DNA of 25,579 bases from Pseudomonadota bacterium (GCA_030917985.1 JAUPTR010000082.1:1-25579), one strand, 5' to 3'; positions 13,858-23,567 are shown, numbered from the stretch's first letter. The notes: generated by a model from the letters alone, not told the origin. Made by a program: numbers and translations.

Positions 13858-14656
13858 AACCCGTGTAATTACGGCATTATTGTTGTTGCCGCTGGTTCTG
13901 TTCGCATTATTCCGCCTGCCGGAACAAGGTTGGTCGGCATTTGTGATGCTGATTTGTGTTATCGGCAGCTGGGAATGGTCGCGTTTTATTGGTTATGCCG
14001 GCTTTAAAAGCATCGCCTATGTCGCGGTGACTGCAGCCATAGGGATTCCTTTGGTTCTTTTTGGCCTGCCGACCAATGCCGAGTTGTCACTGGCATTGCT
14101 GTCACTGGCATTCTGGCTGCTGGCTGCGCCGATGTGGCTGCACGCCAAATGGAAGTTGGCAGAGATGCGCAGCGCGCCCTTGCTGGGATGGCTGATCTTG
14201 TTTGCCAGCTGGTACGCGATGGTTGCCTGGCACGCCAAACCCAATGGCGCATGGCTGTTGCTGGCATTGATGGCAGTGTGCTGGGTTGCTGACACGGCAG
14301 CCTATTTTGCCGGCCGCAAGTTCGGCAAACGCAAGCTGGCGCCTTCGATCAGCCCGGGAAAAAGCTGGGAGGGTGTGATGGGGGCCTACGTTGGCATTAC
14401 CTGTTACGCATTGCTGATCATTCAGAGCCCGCTTGCCGCAACATTTGGTGGCTGGGCGTTGCTGCCCGCTGTGTGGATTCTGACTGCGCTGAGTATCGTC
14501 GGTGATTTACTTGAATCGCTTTTCAAGCGCCAAGCGGGCTTGAAGGACAGCAGTAATCTGCTGCCCGGACATGGCGGTATTCTCGACCGGATTGACAGCC
14601 AATTGGCAATTCTGCCCGTCAGCGTGGCTATACTGACGCTTTCCCGTTATTTCTGA
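13850..14656 (+). CDS. cdsA: Phosphatidate cytidylyltransferase (CDP-diacylglycerol synthase)
   Basis: CdsA converts phosphatidic acid and CTP to CDP-diacylglycerol, the precursor of all phospholipids. The 268-residue inner-membrane protein has about seven or eight hydrophobic segments. It carries the family signature near the C-terminus: SPGKSWEGVMGAYVG, then VGDLLESLFKRQAGLKDSSN and LLPGHGGILDRIDSQ. These are the conserved K, D and S/DR residues of the active site. The ATG at 13850 overlaps the uppS end by 8 nt. dxr follows 8 nt after the stop. Confidence 0.97.
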   Translation: MLKTRVITALLLLPLVLFALFRLPEQGWSAFVMLICVIGSWEWSRFIGYAGFKSIAYVAVTAAIGIPLVLFGLPTNAELSLALLSLAFWLLAAPMWLHAKWKLAEMRSAPLLGWLILFASWYAMVAWHAKPNGAWLLLALMAVCWVADTAAYFAGRKFGKRKLAPSISPGKSWEGVMGAYVGITCYALLIIQSPLAATFGGWALLPAVWILTALSIVGDLLESLFKRQAGLKDSSNLLPGHGGILDRIDSQLAILPVSVAILTLSRYF

Positions 14657-14664
14657 ATCGTTGC

Positions 14665-15855
14665 ATGACTGATACCCGTAAACGTATTACCGTTTTGGGC
14701 GCTACTGGCTCGATCGGTCTCAGTACGCTGGATGTGATTGCGCGCCATCAGCAGCGTTATGAGGTGTTCGCGCTGACTGGGCATACCCAGCTGGAACGCC
14801 TGCTGCAGCAATGTCTGCAGTTCAATCCTCGTTTTGTCGTGGTGCTGCAGCCGGACGCCGGTGCGACGCTAGCCGCCAAGCTAAGGGCAGAGAATTGCCG
14901 TACCGAGGTGCTGGTCGGTATTGATGCGATGGTGCAGGTGGCCTCTGCCAGCGAAGTCGATATAGTGATGGCGGCAATCGTCGGTGCCGCCGGTCTACGG
15001 CCAACGCTGGCTGCGGCACGTGCCGGCAAGACTGTATTGCTGGCCAACAAGGAAACCCTGGTTGTTGCGGGGCAGTTATTCATGCAGGCCGTGCAGCAAT
15101 CCGGTGCTCGTTTGTTGCCGATTGACAGTGAGCACAATGCCATTTTCCAGGCTTTGCCAGCGCACTGTGACGGAGAGCTGGCGGCGAAGGGCGTGGCCAA
15201 GATCATTCTTACCGCCTCAGGTGGGCCATTCCGTTTGCTACCTTTGGATAAGTTGCGCGGCGTAACCCCGGATCAGGCGTGCGCCCATCCCAACTGGTCA
15301 ATGGGGCGCAAGATTTCCGTTGATTCGGCGAGCATGATGAACAAGGGGCTGGAGGTCATCGAGGCGCATTGGTTGTTTAATGCTGCAGCGGACCAGATCG
15401 ACGTGCTGATTCATCCGCAGAGCGTGATTCAGTCCATGGTTTCGTATGTGGATGGCTCTGTCATCGCCCAGTTGGGTAATCCCGATATGCGTACACCGAT
15501 TGCCTATGCGCTGGCTTATCCGGAGCGTATCGATGCCGGTGTGCCTCCACTGGATCTGGCCGCCATTGCCACCTTGCAATTCGAGAAACCGGACATGCAG
15601 CGTTTCCGTTGCTTGCAGCTGGCTTTTGATTGTTTGCGTGCCGGTGATGACCGTTCAGCGGTATTGAATGCGGCAAACGAAGTGGCTGTGGCTGCGTTTC
15701 TACAGCAGCAGATTCGTTTCGACCAGATTTCCGATCTGGTGGATGCAACATTGCAGCGTTTGGCATCCCAGTCATTGCAATCATTGGAGCAGGTGCTGGC
15801 GATCGATGCACAAGCCCGCAGTGTTGCCACCAACGAAATTGGGCGTCTGGCTTGA
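14665..15855 (+). CDS. dxr: 1-deoxy-D-xylulose 5-phosphate reductoisomerase
   Basis: Dxr (IspC) makes 2-C-methyl-D-erythritol 4-phosphate, the second step of the MEP isoprenoid pathway, using NADPH and a divalent metal. The 396 residues match the family. The NADPH site GATGSIG is at 12-18. Other landmarks are LLANKETLVVAG, the metal-binding DSEHNAIFQ, the ASGGPFR loop, and WSMGRKISVDSASMMNKGLE with EAHWLF. It sits between cdsA and rseP, and together with uppS it feeds isoprenoid carrier synthesis. Its presence shows that the organism uses the MEP pathway. Confidence 0.98.
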   Translation: MTDTRKRITVLGATGSIGLSTLDVIARHQQRYEVFALTGHTQLERLLQQCLQFNPRFVVVLQPDAGATLAAKLRAENCRTEVLVGIDAMVQVASASEVDIVMAAIVGAAGLRPTLAAARAGKTVLLANKETLVVAGQLFMQAVQQSGARLLPIDSEHNAIFQALPAHCDGELAAKGVAKIILTASGGPFRLLPLDKLRGVTPDQACAHPNWSMGRKISVDSASMMNKGLEVIEAHWLFNAAADQIDVLIHPQSVIQSMVSYVDGSVIAQLGNPDMRTPIAYALAYPERIDAGVPPLDLAAIATLQFEKPDMQRFRCLQLAFDCLRAGDDRSAVLNAANEVAVAAFLQQQIRFDQISDLVDATLQRLASQSLQSLEQVLAIDAQARSVATNEIGRLA

Positions 15856-15908
15856 GCGTTCGTCCGAACTCCCTTATCCTGCCCTATTTACACGCCTGAC
15901 CGCCACGC

Positions 15909-17267
15909 ATGCAATTATTGCAGACAGTGCTTTCCTTTCTTGTCGTTCTCGGCATTCTGGTTACATTCCACGAGTTTGGCCATTATTGGATGGCTCGACG
16001 TTTCAACGTCAAGGTGCTTCGTTTCTCGATTGGCTTTGGCAAACCGCTATGGCAGAGTCGGCGTGGCGCAGATGCTACCGAATGGGTGATTGCCGCCATA
16101 CCGATGGGCGGCTATGTAAAAATGCTTGATGAGCGCGAAGCTCCGGTCGTTGATCATGAACTGGATAGGGCCTTCAACAGGCAGCTGGTCTGGAAGCGCA
16201 TGCTGATTGTGCTGGCCGGGCCGCTTGCCAACCTGTTGTTGGCGGTGATCCTGTTCTGGAGTTTGTTCATGACAGGGGTCGAAGATGTGCGTGCAGTGCT
16301 CGGTGATATTCCCCAGCGCACGCCTGCGGCCCAGGCGGGACTGCATGCCGGCGATGAGGTTTTGCGAGTGAATGGTGCTGAAGTGGCGAGTTGGCAGGGA
16401 ATGCGCCTGGCGGTGTTGCAGCATGCATTTGACGCCGATTCGCTGACGCTCGAGGTCCGCTCCCGTAATCATGCCGTTCAGCAACGTATTGTCGATTTAA
16501 GCCAGTTGGACAAACAGATGCTGGATGCAGATCTGCTCATGCATTTGGGTTTATCTCCGATTCGCCACCGCCCCGTCATCGCCTTTATTGATTCGGCAGG
16601 TGCAGCCGCCAAGGCGGGCTTGCGCAAGGGTGACCGGCTTGTCAGTTTAGACGGCGCTGTGCTGCAGTCTTGGGCGGATCTGGTGCAGCAGGTGCGTGAG
16701 CGCCCGAATTTGCCTATTCAACTTGGTGTGCAGCGTGGTTCCGAAAGGTTGGCGGTGCAGGTTACACCTGTGGCAATACAGGAGCAGGGCAAATTCATCG
16801 GCAAGCTCGGTGTGGCGCCAGAGGTTGATCGCGAGGCAATGAAGGCGTTGATGACGACTGTGCGTTATCCATTGCCAGAGGCTTTGTCTCAGGCGGTTGC
16901 TAAAACTTGGGATAATTCACTGATGAGTCTGCGCATGTTCTGGAAAATGCTGACTGGTGATTTGTCGATGAAAAACCTGTCCGGCCCTGTCACGATTGCC
17001 GATTATGCAGGGCAGGCCGCTCGCCTCGGCCTAGGGCCGTTTATCGAGTTTCTTGCCTGGGTCAGCATCAGCCTTGGCGTTCTTAACCTGTTGCCGATTC
17101 CCTTATTGGACGGTGGCCATTTGTTGTATTATACGGCCGAAATCATCAAGGGCAGCCCTGTCTCCGAGCGCACCATGCAGATTGGCCAGCACGCAGGGAT
17201 GGTGCTGTTGCTCGGTTTGATGCTGTTCGCATTTTATAATGATCTGAATCGCCTGTTCGTAGGCTGA
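15909..17267 (+). CDS. rseP: Site-2 intramembrane metalloprotease RseP
   Basis: RseP cuts the anti-sigma factor RseA (or a homologue) within the membrane after a first cut, releasing sigma-E for envelope stress, and also removes leftover signal peptides. The 452-residue protein has HEFGH at residues 21-25 in the first transmembrane helix (zinc ligands H21, H25 and catalytic E22). Two periplasmic PDZ domains cover about 130-290 (AAQAGLHAGDEVLRVNG and AAAKAGLRKGDRLVSLDG). The last zinc ligand is the LDG motif at about residue 401 (LLPIPLLDGGHLLYY). bamA follows after 12 nt. Confidence 0.97.
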   Translation: MQLLQTVLSFLVVLGILVTFHEFGHYWMARRFNVKVLRFSIGFGKPLWQSRRGADATEWVIAAIPMGGYVKMLDEREAPVVDHELDRAFNRQLVWKRMLIVLAGPLANLLLAVILFWSLFMTGVEDVRAVLGDIPQRTPAAQAGLHAGDEVLRVNGAEVASWQGMRLAVLQHAFDADSLTLEVRSRNHAVQQRIVDLSQLDKQMLDADLLMHLGLSPIRHRPVIAFIDSAGAAAKAGLRKGDRLVSLDGAVLQSWADLVQQVRERPNLPIQLGVQRGSERLAVQVTPVAIQEQGKFIGKLGVAPEVDREAMKALMTTVRYPLPEALSQAVAKTWDNSLMSLRMFWKMLTGDLSMKNLSGPVTIADYAGQAARLGLGPFIEFLAWVSISLGVLNLLPIPLLDGGHLLYYTAEIIKGSPVSERTMQIGQHAGMVLLLGLMLFAFYNDLNRLFVG

Positions 17268-17279
17268 ACGCTCGCCAAG

Positions 17280-19595
17280 ATGAAAATTAAAAACCTAGTG
17301 CTGGCGTTAACGTCCAGTTTCTGTGCTTCCGCATACGCGATCGAGCCATTTACCATCAAGAATATTCAGGTCGAAGGAGCGCAGCGTACTGAGGCCGGTA
17401 CGGTGTTCAACTATCTGCCGGTTCGTGTTGGTGATCGCTTCGATGACGACAAGGCGACCGCGTCAGTCAAGGCGCTGTTTGCCACCGGTTTCTTCCGCGA
17501 CGTGCAACTGGAGACGGATGGCGATACCTTGATCGTGATCGTTGATGAACGTCCAACGATCTACCAGATCAATATCAATGGAGCCAAGGATTTCGACAAG
17601 GATCAGCTGCGCAAGGCCTTGAAGGACAACGGTTTGGCCGAGTCACGGATTTTTGATCGCGCGGTGCTGGATCAGGCGGAACAGGAACTGAAAAAGCAGT
17701 ATTTTGCGCGCGGTAAGTATTCGGTCGAAATCAAGAGTACGGTAACGCCACTGGAGCGTAATCGGGTTGCCGTCAACTTTGACGTCTCTGAGGGAGATGT
17801 GGCGACCATTCACCAGATTAATCTTGTCGGTAACGAAACATTCTCCGAATCGGAACTGCTGGATACCTTTGCACTGGCCACGACCGGCTGGATGTCCTGG
17901 TTTACCAAAAATGACCAGTATTCGAAGCAGAAGCTGTCTGCCGATCTGGAAACCTTGCGCTCCTATTATCTGAACCGTGGTTACCTGGAATTCAATATTG
18001 AATCGACTCAGGTGAACATCAGTACCGACAAGAAAAAGATTTTCATCACCGTCAACGTCAATGAGGGCAAGCGTTATACCGTTTCCGATGTCAAAGTTGG
18101 TGGAGAATTGCTGATTCCGGAAGAGGAAATCCGCAAGCTGATCAGAATTGAGAACGGCGATGTGTTTTCGCGTGAGCTGATCAATGAAAGTTCTTCTGCC
18201 ATTAGTGACAGGCTTGGGAATGATGGTTATGCCTTCGCCAATGTAAATGCTGTTCCCGAGGTTAACAAGGACAAGCAGACTGTTGCCTTTACCTTCTTTG
18301 TTGATCCGGGGCGTCGGGTTTACGTGCGTCGCATCAATGTTGCCGGCAATACCCGCACACGAGACGAAGTAGTGCGCCGCGAAATTCGCCAGATGGAAGG
18401 TGGCTGGTATACCAATACTAAGATTCGCCGCTCGAAGGAGCGTCTGGATTTGCTTGGCTATTTTTCGGACGTCAATATCGAGACACCCCAGGTGCCTGAT
18501 GCACCGGATCAGGTGGACATGAATGTCAGCGTGGTTGAAAAGCCAACGGGTAACATCCAAGCCGGCGTGGGTTATTCACAAGGGTCAGGCATAACGTTTC
18601 AGGGGTCTATATCGCAGGCAAACATTTTTGGTAGCGGCAAGGCCTTATCGCTGGGGTTGAATACAAGCAGCACTGCCAAAACTGCATCGATTTCTTACAC
18701 CAATCCGTATTTCACTCCGGACGGCGTGAGCCGTGGTTTTGATCTTTATTATCGTAAAACTGATCCTGACCAGTTGCAGCTTGGCCAATACAATACATCT
18801 GCCAAAGGCTTGGCGATGCGCTTTGGCGTGCCATTGACCGAATATGATTTTGTGTCTACCAGCGTCGGTTATGAGCGAAGTGAAATCACTCTCTTGACCG
18901 GAGCCGGCAGCCGCTACATCGATTTTGTCAATACCTATGGCAGCCAGTATGACAGCATCCCCGGCTCGATCAGCTGGGTTCGCGACGGGCGTGACAGTGG
19001 CTATTATCCCACTCGGGGAGCGCTGCGTAGAGTCAGTCTGGAAGCCGGCTTGCCTGGCGGTGATCTGAATTATTACAAGTTCAATCTGCAGCAGCAGTGG
19101 TTCTACCCGCTTAGCAAGACATTTACCCTGCTGGTGAATGCCGAGCTGGGTTACGGCGGCGGCTATAACGGCAAGGAAATGCCGTTCATGCTCAACTATT
19201 ATGCAGGTGGTATTGGATCAGTGCGTGGCTATGAATATGCTTCTCTCGGGCCAAAAGACCTGATTACGGGCGATCCATTGGGCGGTGATCGCCGTCTCGT
19301 AGCCAATACCGAACTGCTGTTTCCAATGCCGGGGCTGAAGGGTGACAAGTCGGTACGCTTGTCTTTGTTTGCCGATGCAGGCACCGTATGGGGGCCTGAG
19401 CAGTATTACGATGGCACGACGTTGCTATATCGAAACCAGAAAATGGATTTATCTGATCTACGATATTCCGCCGGTTTCTCGCTGGGCTGGACATCGCCTG
19501 TCGGGCCGCTGAAATTCAGTATTGCGCAGCCGATCCGCCCGCAGGACGGCGACAAGATCGAGAAATTCCAGTTCACCATGGGCACCATGTTTTAA
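17280..19595 (+). CDS. bamA: Outer-membrane protein assembly factor BamA
   Basis: BamA is the core channel that inserts beta-barrel proteins into the outer membrane. The 771-residue precursor has a signal peptide of about 20 residues ending CASAYA. Five POTRA domains cover roughly 22-420 (FTIKNIQVEGAQRTEAGTVF, INGAKDFDKDQLRKAL, INLVGNETFSESELLD, VSDVKVGGELLIPEEE, RRINVAGNTRTRDEVVRREI). The 16-strand barrel occupies about 425-771. The loop-6 motif GSVRGYEYASLGP is present near residue 648, and the protein ends in Phe (FTMGTMF), as outer-membrane barrels do. Its place between rseP and skp is conserved. Confidence 0.98.
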   Translation: MKIKNLVLALTSSFCASAYAIEPFTIKNIQVEGAQRTEAGTVFNYLPVRVGDRFDDDKATASVKALFATGFFRDVQLETDGDTLIVIVDERPTIYQININGAKDFDKDQLRKALKDNGLAESRIFDRAVLDQAEQELKKQYFARGKYSVEIKSTVTPLERNRVAVNFDVSEGDVATIHQINLVGNETFSESELLDTFALATTGWMSWFTKNDQYSKQKLSADLETLRSYYLNRGYLEFNIESTQVNISTDKKKIFITVNVNEGKRYTVSDVKVGGELLIPEEEIRKLIRIENGDVFSRELINESSSAISDRLGNDGYAFANVNAVPEVNKDKQTVAFTFFVDPGRRVYVRRINVAGNTRTRDEVVRREIRQMEGGWYTNTKIRRSKERLDLLGYFSDVNIETPQVPDAPDQVDMNVSVVEKPTGNIQAGVGYSQGSGITFQGSISQANIFGSGKALSLGLNTSSTAKTASISYTNPYFTPDGVSRGFDLYYRKTDPDQLQLGQYNTSAKGLAMRFGVPLTEYDFVSTSVGYERSEITLLTGAGSRYIDFVNTYGSQYDSIPGSISWVRDGRDSGYYPTRGALRRVSLEAGLPGGDLNYYKFNLQQQWFYPLSKTFTLLVNAELGYGGGYNGKEMPFMLNYYAGGIGSVRGYEYASLGPKDLITGDPLGGDRRLVANTELLFPMPGLKGDKSVRLSLFADAGTVWGPEQYYDGTTLLYRNQKMDLSDLRYSAGFSLGWTSPVGPLKFSIAQPIRPQDGDKIEKFQFTMGTMF

Positions 19596-19608
19596 AGAGG
19601 AGATTAGG

Positions 19609-20103
19609 GTGAAAAAAATTGCTGTCGTCGCCGGTTTGCTGATGTTGGGTAGCAGTCAGATGGCCCTGGCGGAATTGAAAGTTGGTTTTGTCAATACCGA
19701 ACGGGTGTTTCGTGAGGCGGCCCCTGCACAACGTGCGCTGAAGGCGCTTGAGAAAGAATTTGCGCCACGGGCGCAAGAGTTGCAGGCATTGGCAAAACAG
19801 ATTCGTGAAACGCAGGCTGATCTGGACAAGAACAGCATGACCATGAAAGAAACTGATCGTCGCGCCAAAGAGCGTGACATCGAAGCCATGAACCGTGATT
19901 TCCAGCGCCGGAACCGTGAGTTTCGCGAAGATCAGAACATGCGCTCAGGCCAGGAGATGGCCTCGATCCAGGAACGCGCCAACAAGGTCATCCAGCAGAT
20001 TGCCGATGCTGAAAAATACGATCTGATTCTGCAGGAAGCCGTGTTTGTCAGCCCACGTATCGATATTACCGATAAAGTGCTGAAATCGTTGTCGGACAAA
20101 TAA
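19609..20103 (+). CDS. skp: Periplasmic chaperone Skp/OmpH
   Basis: Skp is a trimeric periplasmic chaperone that holds unfolded outer-membrane proteins on their way to BamA. The 164-residue precursor starts with a GTG at 19609, preceded by AGAGGAG 6 nt upstream. Its signal peptide ends SSQMALA at residue 21. Mature residues begin ELKVGFVNTERVFREAAPAQ, the Skp core strand. They continue with the charged coiled-coil arms (KALEKEFAPRAQELQALAKQ through EMASIQERANKVIQQIADAE) and end YDLILQEAVFVSPRIDITDK. It lies 13 nt downstream of bamA. Confidence 0.96.
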   Translation: MKKIAVVAGLLMLGSSQMALAELKVGFVNTERVFREAAPAQRALKALEKEFAPRAQELQALAKQIRETQADLDKNSMTMKETDRRAKERDIEAMNRDFQRRNREFREDQNMRSGQEMASIQERANKVIQQIADAEKYDLILQEAVFVSPRIDITDKVLKSLSDK

Positions 20104-20120
20104 ACTCAGGGTTTCCTTTC

Positions 20121-21158
20121 ATGACCTCAAGTTACCGTCTGTCACAGTTGGTCAGCCTGTTTGGCGGCGAACTGCTGGGCGATGATGTGGCGGTGACACA
20201 AGTTGCGCCGCTCGATTCAGCTGGTGATGGCCAGATCAGCTTTCTGTCCAATCCTAAATATCGCAAACAACTGGCGGACTGCTCTGCTGCTGCCGTGATT
20301 CTGGCTGCCGATGTTGCATCAGAAACCACCTTGCCGCGAATCGTTGCAGCCGATCCTTATCTGTATTTTGCCAAAGTGTCCGGCCTGCTGAATCCAGTGC
20401 GTCTTTACGAGGCAGGTATTCATGCCTCTGCGGTAGTCTCTGCGCAGGCACAAGTTGCACCCAGTGCAGTGGTGATGGCGAATGTCACGATCGGGGCGGG
20501 CGCCATGATTGGCGAGCAGTGTGTGCTGCACCCCGGCTGTGTGATTGGCGAGGGCGTATCGCTCGGTGCCGGTAGTTGCATTTATCCCAATGTCACTATC
20601 TATCACGGCTGCATCATCGGTCAGCGTTGCACCATTCACTCCGGCGCGGTGATCGGTGCAGATGGTTTTGGCTTGGCCTGGAACAAGGATGGCTGGCTCA
20701 AGATCCCGCAAATTGGTCGAGTCGTGCTCGGCAACGATGTGGATGTAGGCGCCAATACCACGGTTGATCGTGGTGCATTGGGCGATACCGTTATCGAGGA
20801 TGGCGTAAAGCTTGATAACCAGATTCAGATTGCCCACAACTGCCGTATCGGCAAACACACGGCAATTGCCGGTTGCGTGGGTATCGCCGGCAGTACCAGT
20901 ATCGGCGCCTATTGCACGGTTGGAGGTGCCGCCATGTTTGTCGGGCATATCGAAGTCGCCGATAAAGTACATATTGCCGGTGGTGCGCTGGTCAGTAAGT
21001 CGATTACCAAGCCCGGCGCTTATGCCGGTAACTATCCTCTGGCAACGCGTGATGAGTGGCTGCAGAATGCCGCACACATTCGCAATCTGGACAAATTGGC
21101 CAAGCGAGTGCGTCAGCTGGAGAAAAAACTGGCCGACCTTGAAGGGGGCAATACATGA
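20121..21158 (+). CDS. lpxD: UDP-3-O-acylglucosamine N-acyltransferase
   Basis: LpxD adds the N-linked acyl chain in the third step of lipid A synthesis. The 345-residue protein has an N-terminal substrate-binding domain (to about residue 95), then a left-handed beta-helix of hexapeptide repeats (VVMANVTIGAGAMIGEQCVL and on). The catalytic His is at residue 239 in IQIAHNCRIG, the same number as in E. coli. A C-terminal helix (LAKRVRQLEKKLADLE) completes the fold. The last 4 nt overlap fabZ. Confidence 0.98.
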   Translation: MTSSYRLSQLVSLFGGELLGDDVAVTQVAPLDSAGDGQISFLSNPKYRKQLADCSAAAVILAADVASETTLPRIVAADPYLYFAKVSGLLNPVRLYEAGIHASAVVSAQAQVAPSAVVMANVTIGAGAMIGEQCVLHPGCVIGEGVSLGAGSCIYPNVTIYHGCIIGQRCTIHSGAVIGADGFGLAWNKDGWLKIPQIGRVVLGNDVDVGANTTVDRGALGDTVIEDGVKLDNQIQIAHNCRIGKHTAIAGCVGIAGSTSIGAYCTVGGAAMFVGHIEVADKVHIAGGALVSKSITKPGAYAGNYPLATRDEWLQNAAHIRNLDKLAKRVRQLEKKLADLEGGNT

Positions 21159-21598
21159 CCAGCATGGATATACGTCAGATTCAGGATGCATTGCCGCATC
21201 GTTATCCTTTTTTGCTGGTAGATCGAGTGACGGAATGCGAGGTCGGCAAGTGTCTGCATGCCTACAAAAATGTCAGCATTAATGAAGAGTTTTTTAATGG
21301 CCATTTTCCTGGGCATCCCGTGATGCCGGGGGTGCTGATTATTGAGGCCTTGGCGCAGGCAGCGGGCTTGCTGGCCTATCAAACCCGCGGCAAGCCGGAC
21401 TCCAATCTCATCTGCTATTTTGCCGGTATCGATAATGCACGTTTCAAATATCCGGTAACAGCGGGCGATCGTCTGGATCTGTATGTGGAACTGCTGCGTC
21501 ATGCACGCGGGGTGTGGAAATTCTCTGCCAAGGCCAAAGTGGGTAGCCATCTGGCGGCCGAGGCAGAAATTATGGTTGCGGAACGGGAAAGCAAATGA
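21155..21598 (+). CDS. fabZ: 3-hydroxyacyl-ACP dehydratase FabZ
   Basis: FabZ dehydrates 3-hydroxyacyl-ACP in fatty-acid synthesis and competes with LpxA/LpxD for the same acyl-ACP pool, which explains its place in the lpx operon. The 147-residue hotdog-fold protein has the active-site helix NGHFPGHPVMPGVLIIEALA with catalytic H50 and E64. It starts in the ATGA overlap with lpxD. Another ATG at 21164 would drop three residues. Its stop overlaps lpxA by 4 nt. Confidence 0.97.
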   Translation: MTSMDIRQIQDALPHRYPFLLVDRVTECEVGKCLHAYKNVSINEEFFNGHFPGHPVMPGVLIIEALAQAAGLLAYQTRGKPDSNLICYFAGIDNARFKYPVTAGDRLDLYVELLRHARGVWKFSAKAKVGSHLAAEAEIMVAERESK

Positions 21599-22374
21599 CT
21601 GTGTTGATTCATCCTACAGCGGTGATCCATCCAGGCGCCAGACTGGCAGCGGATGTCAAGGTGGGCGCCTACAGTATCATTGGCGAACATGTTTCGATCG
21701 ATGCTGGTTGCGAAATTGGCCCGCATGTGGTGATTGAAGGTGTCACTACAATAGGGCGTGACAACAGGATCTTTCAGTTTGCTTCGGTTGGTTCCGCACC
21801 GCAGGATAAAAAATATGCAGGTGAACCCACCCGCCTGGAAATCGGTGATCGCAATACCATTCGCGAATGCTGCACCATCAATACCGGCACTGTGCAGGAT
21901 GGTGGCCTGACCAGGCTCGGCAACGATAACTGGATCATGGCCTATGTGCATATCGCTCACGATTGCATGATCGGCAACAATACCATTCTCGCCAATAACG
22001 CAACCCTGGCTGGTCACGTACACTTGGGCGACTGGGTGTTTCTGGGAGGATTTACCACCATCCACCAGTTCTGCAAGGTTGGTGCACATGCCATGACGGC
22101 ATTTACCGCTGCCGTATCCCAGGACGTTCCTCCCTATGTGACTGCTGCGGGTAACCGTGCCAAGCCTGCGGGCCTCAACAGCGAAGGCTTGCGTCGTCGC
22201 GGATTTAGCCCGGAAGCCATCATGGCCATCAAGCGCGCATACAAAACCTTGTATCGTCAGGGCCTGACGCTGGATGAGGCGCGGGCACAACTGCAGGAAC
22301 AAGGTCAGCATTATCCGGAAGTGCAGTTATTTGTAGATTTTATTGCCGCAGCCGAGCGCGGCATTATCCGATAA
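21595..22374 (+). CDS. lpxA: UDP-N-acetylglucosamine O-acyltransferase
   Basis: LpxA performs the first step of lipid A synthesis, moving a 3-hydroxyacyl chain from ACP to the 3-OH of UDP-GlcNAc. The 259-residue protein shows hexapeptide repeats from the start (LIHPTAVIHPGARLAADVKV). The catalytic His is at residue 122 in MAYVHIAHDCMIGNN, equivalent to E. coli His125. The C-terminal helical domain (GLRRRGFSPEAIMAIKRAYK) is normal. It is coupled to fabZ by an ATGA overlap. Confidence 0.98.
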   Translation: MTVLIHPTAVIHPGARLAADVKVGAYSIIGEHVSIDAGCEIGPHVVIEGVTTIGRDNRIFQFASVGSAPQDKKYAGEPTRLEIGDRNTIRECCTINTGTVQDGGLTRLGNDNWIMAYVHIAHDCMIGNNTILANNATLAGHVHLGDWVFLGGFTTIHQFCKVGAHAMTAFTAAVSQDVPPYVTAAGNRAKPAGLNSEGLRRRGFSPEAIMAIKRAYKTLYRQGLTLDEARAQLQEQGQHYPEVQLFVDFIAAAERGIIR

Positions 22375-22388
22375 GAGTCATTTTCGAC

Positions 22389-23567
22389 GTGGCAAAGCTC
22401 TTTTCGGCCAATGCGCCGATCAAAATCGCCATGGTTGCCGGTGAGGCGTCTGGCGACATGTTGGGCAGCATGATGATTCAGGCGCTGCAACGACGTTTCC
22501 CCAATGCCGAATTTGTTGGTATCGCCGGCCCCAAGATGCAGTCTGCAGGTTGTCGTACGCTGTTTCCTATGGAAACGCTGGCTGTGAATGGCTATGCAGA
22601 AGTGTTGCGTAACCTGCGACCGATTCTGAGCATTCGCAAACAATTGAAACTGGCTTTGTTGCAAGACCCGCCAGATGTGTTTATCGGTGTGGATGCGCCG
22701 GATTTCAATTTTGGCCTGGAAAAATCGCTGAAATCAGCCGGCATCACCACGGTACATTACGTGAGCCCATCCATCTGGGCCTGGCGTGGCGAACGTATCA
22801 AAAAAATCGCCCAATGCGTGTCTCACATGTTGACGCTGTTTCCAATGGAGGCACCGCTTTATCAAAAGCAGGGGATTCCGGTCAGCTATGTTGGGCATCC
22901 ATTGGCAGATGTGTTTCCATTGCAGCCCGACCGCGAATTGATGCGCGAACAGATGCGTATTGCGGCGCATTTCAAGGTTTTTGCATTGCTGCCAGGCAGC
23001 CGCCAAAACGAGGTTCGCAACCTCGCTGCGACTTATGTCGAAACTGCCCGGCTGTTGTATGAGCAGTTTCCGCAGTCCTTGTTTCTTGTTCCATTGATCA
23101 GCCGTCAGACACGTGATTTGTTCGAGCAGGAAATCTATCGCTGCAAGGCGCAGGATTTGCCGATCCGCATCATGTTTGGCCATGCGCACGATGCCATCAT
23201 TGCTGCCGATGCAGTGCTTGTTGCCTCCGGCACTGCAACATTGGAAACTGCGCTGCTGAAGCGGCCAATGGTGATTACCTACAAGGTTTCCAGAATTACG
23301 TATCGGCTAATGTGGCACCGCAAGTATCTGCCCTATATCGGCCTGCCCAATGTACTTGCAGGAGAGTTCATTGTTCCCGAAATACTGCAGGACGATGCCA
23401 CTCCGGCCAATCTGGCGCAGGCATTGGGCAATCTGGTGGCTAATCCCAAAGTATGCGAAAAGCTTGTCGAGCGCTTTGAAAAGATGCATTTGGCGTTGAG
23501 GCAGAACACCGCACAACGTGCCGCAGATGCGATCGCCCCCTATCTTGAACGGGCGTTGGCGAGATGA
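22389..23567 (+). CDS. lpxB: Lipid-A-disaccharide synthase
   Basis: LpxB condenses UDP-2,3-diacylglucosamine with lipid X to form the lipid A disaccharide at the inner face of the membrane. The 392-residue GT-B-like protein has IKIAMVAGEASGDMLGSMMI near the N-terminus, then DVFIGVDAPDFNFGLEKSLK, HYVSPSIWAWRGERIKKIAQ, the LLPGSRQNEV motif, and SGTATLETALLKRPMVITYK near the C-terminus. The GTG at 22389 gives the usual 15-residue lead before the GEASGD motif. The next in-frame ATG (22431) would cut into the first strand. Its stop overlaps rnhB by 4 nt. Confidence 0.97.
   Translation: MAKLFSANAPIKIAMVAGEASGDMLGSMMIQALQRRFPNAEFVGIAGPKMQSAGCRTLFPMETLAVNGYAEVLRNLRPILSIRKQLKLALLQDPPDVFIGVDAPDFNFGLEKSLKSAGITTVHYVSPSIWAWRGERIKKIAQCVSHMLTLFPMEAPLYQKQGIPVSYVGHPLADVFPLQPDRELMREQMRIAAHFKVFALLPGSRQNEVRNLAATYVETARLLYEQFPQSLFLVPLISRQTRDLFEQEIYRCKAQDLPIRIMFGHAHDAIIAADAVLVASGTATLETALLKRPMVITYKVSRITYRLMWHRKYLPYIGLPNVLAGEFIVPEILQDDATPANLAQALGNLVANPKVCEKLVERFEKMHLALRQNTAQRAADAIAPYLERALAR

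Noticed and set aside
15856..15908. Possible sigma-E promoter (GAACTC) upstream of rseP
   Set aside because: The -10-like TCTGA match lies about 23 nt away instead of about 16, and the spacer is in a tight operon.
17643..18560. 305-codon open frame antisense to bamA
   Set aside because: It lies fully inside a certain gene, has no family signature, and looks like a codon-usage shadow.
21499..22311. 270-codon open frame antisense to lpxA
   Set aside because: It mirrors the regular hexapeptide codons of lpxA and is not a plausible gene.
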